A DNA stretch of 64,000 bases from Desulfosporosinus shakirovi (lineage in GTDB: Bacteria > Bacillota > Desulfitobacteriia > Desulfitobacteriales > Desulfitobacteriaceae): NCBI RefSeq assembly GCF_020595055.1, contig NZ_JAJDOO010000012.1, positions 79,058 to 143,057 on the forward strand, in the 5' to 3' direction. Within the stretch, counting starts at the first letter, position 1; each line of letters begins with the position of its first letter. A model generated the notes under the pieces. It worked only from the letters and a program-made list of their open reading frames with translations. It ran no database searches and was not told where the DNA came from. Made by a program: the position numbers and the translations under genes. Below, one piece after another: positions 49,759 to 58,013 of the stretch.

Positions 49759-50073
49759 CCCTGTCTAACAGACCATTGCCCATCATTTCTGACTGGTATC
49801 GGTCTCTTGCTTTCCAACTAATTACAATTATAAGACTGTAGGCTTATTATTATGCAGGAAAAGCCTTATTTATTACATATTACCTTACACTTGCTAATAC
49901 TGGTATATTATAGGACAACTCCTAAAGGGAGCATTGACTAATATTTGGTATTTAGTTTATAATTAAATTGCTCGAAGTACTTGAGGATTTAGACAAACTT
50001 CTCGATTGCCTAAGGCTGTGGGAAGATTCTGAACTTCCCATGTCGCGGGTAATAAAATTTCGGAGGTTTTTTA
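49759..50073 (+). promoter_or_regulatory. Promoter and 5' leader of the zinc-ribbon gene
   Basis: -35 TTGACT (49934-49939) and -10 TATAAT (49958-49963) with an 18-base spacer. The leader of about 100 bases has a perfect hairpin, TGGGAAG (50019-50025) with CTTCCCA (50034-50040), then a GC-poor stretch and a GGAGG ribosome binding site before the ATG at 50074. The hairpin has no T-run, so it is probably not a terminator. Confidence 0.65.
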
Positions 50074-50382
50074 ATGTTTAGTGACAAAATATTAGTTTGC
50101 AAAGATTGTGGTCGTGATTTTGAATTTACAGCTTCAGAACAAGAGTTCTATGCGGAAAAAGGGTTCACCAATGAGCCTGGCCGTTGCCCGGAGTGTCGTG
50201 CTGCCAGAAAAGAACAGAATAGAAATAACAGTGGTGGCGGTTATTCTCGTCAACCTCGTGAAATGTTCCCAGCTATTTGTGCTACTTGTGGAAAAGAAAC
50301 CACTGTACCTTTCCAGCCTTCCGGCGATAGACCTGTATATTGCAGAGAATGCTACCAACCAAGATCACGAAACAATTGGTAA
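50074..50382 (+). CDS. Zinc-ribbon domain protein
   Basis: 102 residues. Two pairs of Cys-x2-Cys motifs frame a first knuckle (CKDCGRDFEF at about residue 10, CPECRAARKEQ near 38) and a second (CATCGKETTVPFQPSGDRPV, then YCRECYQPR). Between them is a short Gly/Asn/Arg-rich linker. This double layout is typical of small bacterial zinc-ribbon proteins of unknown role. It has a promoter and a structured leader of its own. Confidence 0.85.
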   Translation: MFSDKILVCKDCGRDFEFTASEQEFYAEKGFTNEPGRCPECRAARKEQNRNNSGGGYSRQPREMFPAICATCGKETTVPFQPSGDRPVYCRECYQPRSRNNW

Positions 50383-50490
50383 ATAGAGCACTTGTCCTTT
50401 CATGAAAGTATAATCACAGATTTTCATTCTTAATGACTAGTATAAAATGAATCCCTTCTCAGGCTCATGCCTAGGAAGGGATTCTATTTT

Positions 50491-51369
50491 TTATTTATCT
50501 AAAATGTCCAATTCTATAAGTTCATGATAAAGCTCCTTGCGTCGATCGGCCAAGAAGAAACTATCTCGCATAGAAGTACGCTCGGGGCGGCGAATATGGT
50601 TAATCCGCTCAGCCGAAAGGATGGCAGTATATATGCTCTCATTCTCGATTTGCACCTGCTCAACTAGGTCCCCCTTTGGACCTATAACTAAAGTTCCGCC
50701 ACTAAATTTTTTTGATTTCCCGTTACTTCCTACTAAATTACAGGCACCTATATACACAGAATTATCATAAGCTCTTGCTCCAAGGTAACGTAACCAAAGC
50801 TCTTTTCGATCTCCAGCTACTAAAGGTGAAGCATGAGGCGCAAATAAGACCTCGGCACCTTTAAGCGAATAGATTGCAGCAGTTTCGGGAAAGTGCCAAT
50901 CCCAACAAATACCTACTGCGAATGAGGTACCGTGGGCTGAGAAAACCGGAAAATGATCTCCTGGAGAAAAGTACTCTAATTCACTCCGACCTAAATGTAC
51001 TTTACGATAAACCTCAAGTTCCTCTCCTGGAGATAAGATAACCTGCGATATGTAAGGTCTATGTTCTCCTGATCTTTGCTCAATCATACCAACCAAGAGA
51101 GTTATCCCTAAGTCCGTTGAGCATTCTCGTAATTGTTTAATCCATTTACAATCCAAGGGGTTGGCAATTGCTGTTGCATCATGTGGCGAATACCCATCTA
51201 AAGCGCATTCCGGAAAACACAACAGCGAAATTTCCTGTTTTCGAGCAATTTCGGCTAATCGAGTTATGTTCTGTAAATTCTGTTCAGTCTCCCCTACCAT
51301 AGACTCCATCTGAACGAGTCCAATCCGACAGTCCTGTTTCATATAATCTTGTACTCGCCCTTTCTTCAC
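50491..51369 (-). CDS. Carbon-nitrogen hydrolase (nitrilase superfamily)
   Basis: 292 residues. The catalytic triad is seen as Glu in CFPECALDGYSPHDA (about 57), Lys in YRKVHLGRSELEYF (about 123) and Cys in FAVGICWDWHFPETAA (about 157). The family hydrolyses nitriles or amides. The start is not certain: a GTG at 51369 has no good ribosome binding site and an ATG nine codons later has a weak one. It is 16 bases downstream of the LysR regulator gene on the same strand, so it is likely its cotranscribed target. Confidence 0.9.
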   Translation of the reverse strand: MKKGRVQDYMKQDCRIGLVQMESMVGETEQNLQNITRLAEIARKQEISLLCFPECALDGYSPHDATAIANPLDCKWIKQLRECSTDLGITLLVGMIEQRSGEHRPYISQVILSPGEELEVYRKVHLGRSELEYFSPGDHFPVFSAHGTSFAVGICWDWHFPETAAIYSLKGAEVLFAPHASPLVAGDRKELWLRYLGARAYDNSVYIGACNLVGSNGKSKKFSGGTLVIGPKGDLVEQVQIENESIYTAILSAERINHIRRPERTSMRDSFFLADRRKELYHELIELDILDK

Positions 51370-51385
51370 TCAATCAATTAAAATC

Positions 51386-52327
51386 TTATTCAAGATCCAC
51401 TAATTCATTGTAATCCCTGCTTAGAACATCAGACAGCAACCTATGATCGTGAAGCAGGTTAATTAAGATGCGTTCATCTTTAGTCTGTGTAGTTCGGGCA
51501 TTGGTAAGAATACTAAGAGGGCGATAAATAGGCGCATCTTGAATTTTCAAAGTCTTAAATAACTTCTGGTCCCCTTCTCGACTTACAGTCAATGAAGAAA
51601 TTATAGTTATTCCAAGTCCCGCAGAAACGAGCTGCTTAATCGCCTGAGTACTTCCGAGTTCCATTGCTACATTTAACTGCTCAGGATCAAGCCCTCTCTC
51701 TTGTAGAGCCATCTCCATTACCTTACGAGTTCCCGATCCATCCTCGCGTGTCACCAGACGCTCATTTGGAAGTTCTGCAAGTGTAATGCTTTTCCTTGAG
51801 GCCCAAGGATGAAAATTAGCAATTACGACTACCAACTCATCCTCCCAGAAATTCTCGACATTTAAATCTTTATGCTGAGGGACTGGCCCCTCAATTAACC
51901 CAATATGCAATTTTTTTTCAAGCACATCCTGAGAAATTGACTCTGTATTAGCAATCTTTACTTTGAAATCTACGTCAGGATGAGTTTTAAACAAAAACGC
52001 CAAGATATTGGGAAGTATATATTCTCCGATGGTTAAAGTGGCTCCGAGATATATCAACCCTCTCTGATCTTTTGCTAAGGCACTTATCTGTTCTTTCGCA
52101 TTTGATAATATGTCTAAAACACTGCGAACATGGGCATAGAAAATTTTACCCTCTTTAGTTAAAGTTACACCTTTATTGGTTCGATCAAAAAAGCGGGCAC
52201 CATATTGGTTTTCTAAATTTTGAATTTGCAAACTTATACTGGGTTGACTCATGTGCAGCTTTTTAGCGGCTAACGTAATGTTTCTAGTTTCTGCAACCTC
52301 TTTGAAGACAAGAAGGTGTTGTTCCAT
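51386..52327 (-). CDS. LysR-family transcriptional regulator
   Basis: 313 residues. The N-terminal winged helix-turn-helix has the LysR pattern NITLAAKKLHMSQPSISLQI (about 16-35) and ARFFDRTNKGVTLTKEG (about 45-61). A periplasmic-binding-like effector domain follows from about 90 (GLIYLGATLTIGEYILPNIL). It is in one unit with the nitrilase downstream. A promoter (-10 TACTAT 52416-52421, -35 TTGGGT 52439-52444, spacer 17) lies about 90 bases upstream. Confidence 0.9.
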   Translation of the reverse strand: MEQHLLVFKEVAETRNITLAAKKLHMSQPSISLQIQNLENQYGARFFDRTNKGVTLTKEGKIFYAHVRSVLDILSNAKEQISALAKDQRGLIYLGATLTIGEYILPNILAFLFKTHPDVDFKVKIANTESISQDVLEKKLHIGLIEGPVPQHKDLNVENFWEDELVVVIANFHPWASRKSITLAELPNERLVTREDGSGTRKVMEMALQERGLDPEQLNVAMELGSTQAIKQLVSAGLGITIISSLTVSREGDQKLFKTLKIQDAPIYRPLSILTNARTTQTKDERILINLLHDHRLLSDVLSRDYNELVDLE

Positions 52328-52415
52328 GATTAATGTATCCCCTTCCCTAGATCTCTATATTAGCTCTCCACTTTAGTTCCTGTTATAAATATTTCCATCC
52401 ATAATATTCACAATC

Positions 52416-52444
52416 ATAGTATATAAATAATCTATAATACCCAA
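52416..52444 (-). promoter_or_regulatory. Promoter of the LysR-nitrilase unit
   Basis: -35 TTGGGT and -10 TACTAT with a 17-base spacer. ATAG and CTAT, 12 bases apart, flank the spacer and could be a regulator-binding pair, but the match to known LysR boxes is weak. Confidence 0.5.
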
Positions 52445-52650
52445 TACTGGTAAGTTTGGGTTTGTCCATTAATCATAAGGAAATATAATGATTGACATTC
52501 TTACTCATCCAAGACATGAATGATTCAATTTCAATTCTAAAATGAAGCTTATCACTATTATAATATCATCCAAAGGACTTATTAGCCAGATATAGACTCA
52601 TCTTTTCAAAAAAAAGGTTTGAAAATCTATTAATAATACTAAATTTAAAA

Positions 52651-52672
52651 AAGCTTTCCATTTGGAAAGCTT
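52651..52672 (-). terminator. Terminator of the dsr operon
   Basis: AAGCTTTCCA pairs perfectly with TGGAAAGCTT around TT, and the minus strand then reads TTTTAAAT. It lies 60 bases after the stop of dsrN. Confidence 0.85.
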
Positions 52673-52732
52673 ATATATTAATTAGTATAGTCATTTTTAA
52701 TACATAAAACTAACGATTGTTTAAGGAGCGTA

Positions 52733-54205
52733 TTAGCTTAATAACTCATCTGCCTGTGCCCACTTAGACCTGTGGTAATTTACAGCTAAATTCATCATTC
52801 CTGTAGCCCATTCGGGACAGCCTAAAGCATGAATATGATTATATGCAGCAAATACATTTTTATAACAAATCCCATCATGCTGCCCATCAATTCCATGACC
52901 GCGCTTAACAATTAACCCGAATTTCACATGCGGCGCTAAGTTAATCACTTTAGAGTTATGAAATTCATGCCCCCTAATTTCTGCCTTTTTCTTAAACCAG
53001 GACTGGTCAGGATTGGTTTCCATAATCGTATAGCCATGTCCCTGCGGTTTACCTTCCATTTGAGTGTCAAATGGCAGTAAACCAACCATCTCATAGTTCT
53101 GAGAAGACGTCCGAATAGAGCGTCCCAAGTACATAAGACCTCCACACTCTGCATAAATTGGCAAACCCTTTTCTCCGGCTATTCTAATGTCTCCACGCAA
53201 AGTTTCATTTCCCTCTAGTTTTGCTGCAAAAATCTCTGGAAAACCTCCGCCAATGTAGAGCCCATCAAGATCACCGGGAAGTCGAATATCTGTAAGAGCA
53301 CTAATAGGAATCACTTCTGCTCCTAGTCCTTTTAATGCTTCTATATTTTCCGGATAATAAAAACTAAAGGCTGCATCCTGAATAATCCCTATTTTTGCTT
53401 TTAAACCCCTATTTTTTAAGGAGCATTCAGCTGTTAGGTTAGGAACGATAGATTCTGAGAAAATCGGGAGTTCAGGTGCGCTTCGAGCTAACGTTAAAAT
53501 TCTATCTAAATCGACATGTTCACTGATTACATCAGCAAAATAATCTAGCAATTTTTCTGTTTCATCAAACTCACCTTTTGTAACAAGTCCCAGATGACGA
53601 TCAGGGATACATAAGTTTACATCCTTTGGAATTGCACCTACTACAGGAATTTCGCAAAATTTTTCGATAGCTTCTTTAGCCATCTTCTCATGACGAACTC
53701 GGGCAACTTTGTTAAGAACAACCCCAACAATTTGAACATCCGGATCAAAGTGCTGATATCCCATTACCATTGCAGCTATACTCCTAGTCATTCGAGTAGC
53801 GTCTACAACTAACAATACAGGTGTACGTGTTACCTTGGCTATTTCGGCAGTTGAACTGCTTCCTTGTAAATCCAGTCCATCATAAAGTCCCATAGCACCT
53901 TCAATAATAGTAATATTTTTTTCAACAGATTGATCAAATATGGATTTGCATATTTGATTTCTTTTCATGAAGAAAGAATCCAAGTTGCGACAGGTATAAC
54001 CGGCTGCCGCAGTATGCCAACTGGCATCAATATAGTCTGGTCCCTTCTTAAAGGGCTGTACTGCCATTCCTTGCCGTGCAAAAGCTCTGAGTAATCCCAA
54101 AGTGAACGTTGTTTTTCCACTTCGCCCCTGAGGTGCTCCAATTACTAAGCGAGGGAGATTTTTGTTATTCTGTTCATTTAGTGATAATGATAACATAATA
54201 CCCAC
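52733..54205 (-). CDS. dsrN: Siroheme amidase-type cobyrinate a,c-diamide synthase (DsrN)
   Basis: 490 residues. The N-terminal ATP-binding part has VIGAPQGRSGKTTFTLGLLR (about 23-42) and the synthetase part LVVDATRMTRSIAAMVMG (about 130). The C-terminal glutaminase domain shows GLYIGGGFPEIFAAKLEGNE (about 308) and YAECGGLMYLGR (Cys near 348). Family members amidate cobyrinate; in dsr operons a paralog (DsrN) is thought to amidate the siroheme of sulfite reductase. Placement 200 bases behind dsrD and ahead of the operon terminator supports DsrN over a cobalamin role; no other cob/cbi gene is in the window. Confidence 0.85.
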   Translation of the reverse strand: MGIMLSLSLNEQNNKNLPRLVIGAPQGRSGKTTFTLGLLRAFARQGMAVQPFKKGPDYIDASWHTAAAGYTCRNLDSFFMKRNQICKSIFDQSVEKNITIIEGAMGLYDGLDLQGSSSTAEIAKVTRTPVLLVVDATRMTRSIAAMVMGYQHFDPDVQIVGVVLNKVARVRHEKMAKEAIEKFCEIPVVGAIPKDVNLCIPDRHLGLVTKGEFDETEKLLDYFADVISEHVDLDRILTLARSAPELPIFSESIVPNLTAECSLKNRGLKAKIGIIQDAAFSFYYPENIEALKGLGAEVIPISALTDIRLPGDLDGLYIGGGFPEIFAAKLEGNETLRGDIRIAGEKGLPIYAECGGLMYLGRSIRTSSQNYEMVGLLPFDTQMEGKPQGHGYTIMETNPDQSWFKKKAEIRGHEFHNSKVINLAPHVKFGLIVKRGHGIDGQHDGICYKNVFAAYNHIHALGCPEWATGMMNLAVNYHRSKWAQADELLS

Positions 54206-54409
54206 ACCTTTCTTGGAGATTTTATTCAGGATAGAGTACGCAAGGCCTATCTCAAAATGAATTTGGATAGAATGAAGATAAAATTGACCACCCTGAAACC
54301 CATCCCCATAATGCAGATATGAATCAGCAGAAACAGGGACATGGGCATTTAGGATGGTCTATAACGCTATGATAACAATCTTTATCTCTGGCCCATCAGA
54401 AGATCAGGT

Positions 54410-54631
54410 TTAATCTGGTGTTTGGACCTTTCCTTTAAGGCAAATAAATGTTGTTGTAATATAGAGATATTCAACGAGGTCTTCAGCAGTAAGTTCCTTT
54501 ACTGCGTTATCCACATCGCTTTTTGTCGCACCAATAGCTACTGCGACATCTCTACTCTTAGCTTTTTGGACTTTCGCAAGGTATTCTAGAACCTTGGCTT
54601 TGACTTCGGGATCTGCTGGTCCTCTTGCCAT
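54410..54631 (-). CDS. dsrD: DsrD, small winged-helix protein of the dsr operon
   Basis: 73 residues from the ATG at 54631; a TTG four codons earlier is also possible. It is helical and ends in a beta hairpin, with the family pattern VKAKVLEYLAKVQKAKSRDV and AIGATKSDVDNAVKELTAED. DsrD is a sulfate-reducer marker that activates or assists sulfite reductase. It lies 33 bases behind dsrB. Confidence 0.9.
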   Translation of the reverse strand: MARGPADPEVKAKVLEYLAKVQKAKSRDVAVAIGATKSDVDNAVKELTAEDLVEYLYITTTFICLKGKVQTPD

Positions 54632-54663
54632 TTTAAATACCAACTTTCTAAATTTTTCCTAGA

Positions 54664-55722
54664 TTAGTACTTAAATGATGCTGAAGTACGGAATGTCTCT
54701 CTGGAGAAGATATAATCATCAATCAACATATCTGAGAACGGTAGCTCAGCCAAGCTGAAGAACTTCTCCCAACCAATCCGCTCAACCCACTCACCCACAC
54801 GCTCACCTTTACGAGCGTTAGCAATCCAGAGTTCAATAATTTTACGAATTGCTTCAGTTGTCTCAGGCCAACGAGGAGCAGTATTCGGCAGGAATGGAAT
54901 GACCATACGTGAGAAACTCGGTGCTGAACGAGCATTAGAGGTTTTACCACCAATAAGAATCGCAATTCCATCGTTCTTAGGATCATATATTTCCATTCCT
55001 GGAGACATTGTATAGCAGTTACCACAATACATGCATTTATCTTCATTGACGATAACACTCTTGTTCTTAGGATCCGGACGAATAGCTCCTGTCGGACAGC
55101 TTGCTACGAGACTTGGAATCTCTGTACCTTTGCGAATAACATCATGGTTGATACGAGGTGGAGTTCTGTGAACACCAACGATCGCAATATCACTGCAGTG
55201 TGCAGCTCCACACATATTTAAACAACAAGCTAAGCCCATTTTTAATTTAGCAGGGAGTTTCATGGTGTTGAAATACTCATATAAATCGTCCATAACGGCT
55301 TTAACAACACCTGATGCATCAGTAGCCGGTGTATGGCAGTGTACCCACCCTTGTGTGTGTACGATGTTGCTTATGGAACGCCCGGTTCCGCCAACACTTA
55401 AGCCTTCAGCTTCTAATTTCTCGAGCAATGGGTTAAGTTTAGCGTCATCTGAAACTAAAAATTCAATGTTATTACGGGTTGTCCAGCGAAGGAATCCGTC
55501 GCAATATTCATCAGCGATTACGCAAACGTCGCGGATAAAATCAATACTGACAAGACGAGGAGTACCCACACGTACACTGTATAGAGTTGCGCCACTTTCA
55601 GCAACATGCTTTAGTACACCTGGACTGGGAATCTCGTGATATTTCCACTGTCCATAGTTTTCTTGTACAATCGGAGGAAGCATCTTTTTATAATGCGGAG
55701 GTCCTTGATCTAAAACTGCCAT
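54664..55722 (-). CDS. dsrB: Dissimilatory sulfite reductase subunit beta
   Basis: 352 residues. Cys ligands of the siroheme-coupled cluster lie in [17 protein letters not shown] (about 170-186) and after [15 protein letters not shown] (about 209). A ferredoxin-type insert is [19 protein letters not shown] (near 226). It forms alpha2beta2 with DsrA and reduces sulfite. The gene starts about 39 bases after dsrA and precedes dsrD. Confidence 0.95.
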   Translation of the reverse strand: MAVLDQGPPHYKKMLPPIVQENYGQWKYHEIPSPGVLKHVAESGATLYSVRVGTPRLVSIDFIRDVCVIADEYCDGFLRWTTRNNIEFLVSDDAKLNPLLEKLEAEGLSVGGTGRSISNIVHTQGWVHCHTPATDASGVVKAVMDDLYEYFNTMKLPAKLKMGLACCLNMCGAAHCSDIAIVGVHRTPPRINHDVIRKGTEIPSLVASCPTGAIRPDPKNKSVIVNEDKCMYCGNCYTMSPGMEIYDPKNDGIAILIGGKTSNARSAPSFSRMVIPFLPNTAPRWPETTEAIRKIIELWIANARKGERVGEWVERIGWEKFFSLAELPFSDMLIDDYIFSRETFRTSASFKY

Positions 55723-55761
55723 TATTATCCACCTCTCGTTAGCTACTTATTTTTTTAATAA

Positions 55762-56985
55762 TTAGAGTTTCGATCCATCGAGTGCCGTTCCACTTCTGTC
55801 AAGATCATCTTGATTCCAGAACACATATGGGTTTGCACGTGGGCGGAAGACCATTTGCGGTACAGGCTCGACTTCAATTCCCTGAAGGAATTTAGTCATT
55901 CCTAGACGATAAATAGTCTCACCTATCCGCTCGCGGGATTTACCGTGCTCATCCCACCACTCCCAAATACGACGCATGAGATCTTTAAATGGCTCGAAAT
56001 CATCTTCTGTTTCCATCTTCATGAAAGGCACAATAACCCAAGACATGAAAGCTGACTGAACGATCGTCGATTTACCACCGATTAAAATAGTAGCACCCTT
56101 TTCTTTTCCTGCACGAATAGCTTTAGGCATCATATTAATACAATGCATGCAACGTGTGCAATCTTCACCGACTACGCTGAGTTCTTGAGTCTCTGCATTG
56201 AATGAGAGACACTTGGTTGGACATTTGTCACAAACCATTTCTTGAATATCAAATTTATTAGCTACGTACTCTTTCACAGCGTCTTGGTCAATTCTTAAAG
56301 TATCGCGCCAAGTACCGATTACAGAGCAGTCAGATCGAGCAATAGAAGAAGTACAGTCATTTGCACAACCGGAGAACTTAATTTTGCTCTTATATGGCCA
56401 CATAGGACGATGAAGCTCATCCATGAATTCGTTCGTAACATTATAACATGCCTCTAAGGTATCATAGCAAGCATGTTCGCAACGGCCTGGTCCAACGCAA
56501 CAGTTAGGAGTTCTTAGGCAAGATCCTGAACCACCGAGGTCAAATCCTGCTTCACTAAACTCGTCGAAAATTGGTTGAATTTGATCAGTTTTGCACCCTA
56601 AAAGAATTATATCTCCTGTAGAGCCATGCATATTGGTTAAACCGCTACCATGTTTCTCCCAAATATCACATACTGTACGAAGTGTTTTCGTGTTGTAGAA
56701 CCATCCCGATGGTTGAAGTAAACGGATCGTATGGAACTCAGCAACATTAGGATAAGTTTGAGGCTCATCGACATAACGGCCAATTACGCCACCGCCGTAA
56801 CCTCTAACTCCAACAATTCCACCATGTTTCCAGTGTCCTCTACGCTCTGCATAGGATCTTTCCAAGACTTGGAGCAACTCGCCTGCAGCTTCACTCTTCA
56901 CCGCAGCGCGCTTAATTTCCGTCACAAAACTGGGCCATTTTCCTGTTTCTAGCTCGTCCAGTAGTGGCGTTTTCTTTTCTGTCAT
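55762..56985 (-). CDS. dsrA: Dissimilatory sulfite reductase subunit alpha
   Basis: 407 residues. The siroheme/4Fe-4S cysteines are seen as RTPNCCVGPGRCEHACYDT (about 155-175) and FSGCANDCTSSIARSDCSVI (about 205). A ferredoxin insert carries CDKCPTKCLSF and EDCTRCMHCINMMPKAI (about 254-290). It binds and reduces sulfite with DsrB. It is the second gene of the dsr operon, behind a small ferredoxin gene. Confidence 0.95.
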   Translation of the reverse strand: MTEKKTPLLDELETGKWPSFVTEIKRAAVKSEAAGELLQVLERSYAERRGHWKHGGIVGVRGYGGGVIGRYVDEPQTYPNVAEFHTIRLLQPSGWFYNTKTLRTVCDIWEKHGSGLTNMHGSTGDIILLGCKTDQIQPIFDEFSEAGFDLGGSGSCLRTPNCCVGPGRCEHACYDTLEACYNVTNEFMDELHRPMWPYKSKIKFSGCANDCTSSIARSDCSVIGTWRDTLRIDQDAVKEYVANKFDIQEMVCDKCPTKCLSFNAETQELSVVGEDCTRCMHCINMMPKAIRAGKEKGATILIGGKSTIVQSAFMSWVIVPFMKMETEDDFEPFKDLMRRIWEWWDEHGKSRERIGETIYRLGMTKFLQGIEVEPVPQMVFRPRANPYVFWNQDDLDRSGTALDGSKL

Positions 56986-57019
56986 GGCACACCCTCCGTC
57001 TTCTAGTTTATGGGATTAC

Positions 57020-57208
57020 TTACATTTCAGTAATACTGATAGCACCAGTTGGACAAACTGATGTACAGCTTTCACAACCCATGCACTCTGATTCATCACC
57101 AGTTACATGAGCCTTGTCCTCACTAAAGCCAAGCAGGTGAGCTGGGCATCCTTCTGTACATGAGTCACATCCTGAGCACAGATCTTCATCGATTGATACA
57201 ATAAACAC
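57020..57208 (-). CDS. Small 2[4Fe-4S] ferredoxin at the head of the dsr operon
   Basis: 62 residues with two CxxCxxCxxxC clusters: CSGCDSCTEGCPAHLLG (about 12-28) and CMGCESCTSVCPTGAIS (about 42-58). It starts with a TTG or ATG context MFIVSIDEDL and has GGAGG upstream. By position, 34 bases before dsrA, it may deliver electrons to sulfite reductase. Similar ferredoxin genes precede dsrAB in some Gram-positive sulfate reducers. Confidence 0.9.
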   Translation of the reverse strand: MFIVSIDEDLCSGCDSCTEGCPAHLLGFSEDKAHVTGDESECMGCESCTSVCPTGAISITEM

Positions 57209-57326
57209 AAATTACACCTCCTTAAACTATTAAAGAGAACAAACAAACATTGGACACTGGGAAACTTTTCACTTGTGTAAATTAACACTAGTCCATGTAC
57301 TTAATTTAACACCTTGAGTTCCATTC

Positions 57327-57373
57327 GTACAATATATAATACAGATTGTACTATATCGAAAACTAATTATCAA
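57327..57373 (-). promoter_or_regulatory. dsr operon promoter with an overlapping inverted repeat
   Basis: -35 TTGATA (57368-57373) and -10 TACAAT (57345-57350) with a 17-base spacer, about 130 bases before the ferredoxin start. GTACAAT (57327-57333) and ATTGTAC (57345-57351) form a perfect 7-bp inverted repeat, 11 bases apart, one arm of which is the -10 hexamer itself. This is where a repressor would compete with RNA polymerase. Confidence 0.75.
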
Positions 57374-57401
57374 CAAGTTATAAAGAAGTAAGGATTTTTA
57401 C

Positions 57402-57825
57402 TTAAAGAAAGCTTTCATGACCGAGATCCCCTCCTTGGAGAAAAGCGACCTCTTTTGGTCCTTTTAGCATGCAAACTGCTTCATATCCTCTAATCCCTAA
57501 TCCACAAACTGTAACAATTAATGAATCAGTTTGGATCTCTTCCTAACGATCCCGTAATTCACTCGATTGGCAGAGGACTGGCTTCAACCTCTTCTAACTC
57601 ACGTGCATCAAGAATATACAGTCATTCTCCGGCTTTGAGGCGTTTTTGAACCGTTTCCGCAGTAATTCCTTTGGCTAACCCCAAAGGCATATTTTCCATA
57701 GTGTTGCGACATGAATCAGAACGTCAATAGCTGTGGCAAATGGCGGTGCATAGGGTAATAATGATTCAAGTCAAAGGCCTGGAGAACAGACGTTCCCTCG
57801 ACTGGCTCAAAGTGCGTATTCCCCC
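57402..57825 (-). pseudogene. Decayed oxidoreductase-rhodanese fusion
   Basis: Read in three frames, the minus strand gives pieces of a CoA-disulfide reductase-like C-terminus and a rhodanese domain: YAPPFATAIDVLIHVA, then MENMPLGLAKGITAETVQKR, LYILDARELEEVEASPLPIE and TVCGLGIRGYEAVCMLKGPK, finally AFLQGGDLGHESF. Stops interrupt it after KAGE, after PIE and in RDR, and at least two frameshifts are needed. The rhodanese Cys-loop CGLGIRG is still readable. The upstream FAD part is missing, so it is a 3' relic. Rhodaneses handle sulfane sulfur, which fits the dsr neighbourhood, but it is no longer a gene. Confidence 0.75.
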
Positions 57826-58013
57826 AATATGATCTGCTATAACCCTCCCTACTTTCAACTTTGAATTCTCCTCCAATACTCGAGGTTCTAGGCTCGCTAC
57901 TCGAGAGGTCGACCTCGAATTACTTTCTTAAAAAAATTCATAAATCAACCTAATTTCGAATCAATTCTGAAATGGTCCATTCTAAAAATCATAGATTAAT
58001 ACCGACAGATCGC
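57826..58013. other. Intergenic stretch with TACTCGAG repeats and a palindrome
   Basis: TACTCGAG occurs at 57877-57884 and 57898-57905, 21 bases apart, and the second copy runs straight into the perfect palindrome GAGGTCGACCTC (57905-57916). It lies about 100 bases downstream of dsrK. No gene was seen. Confidence 0.6.
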
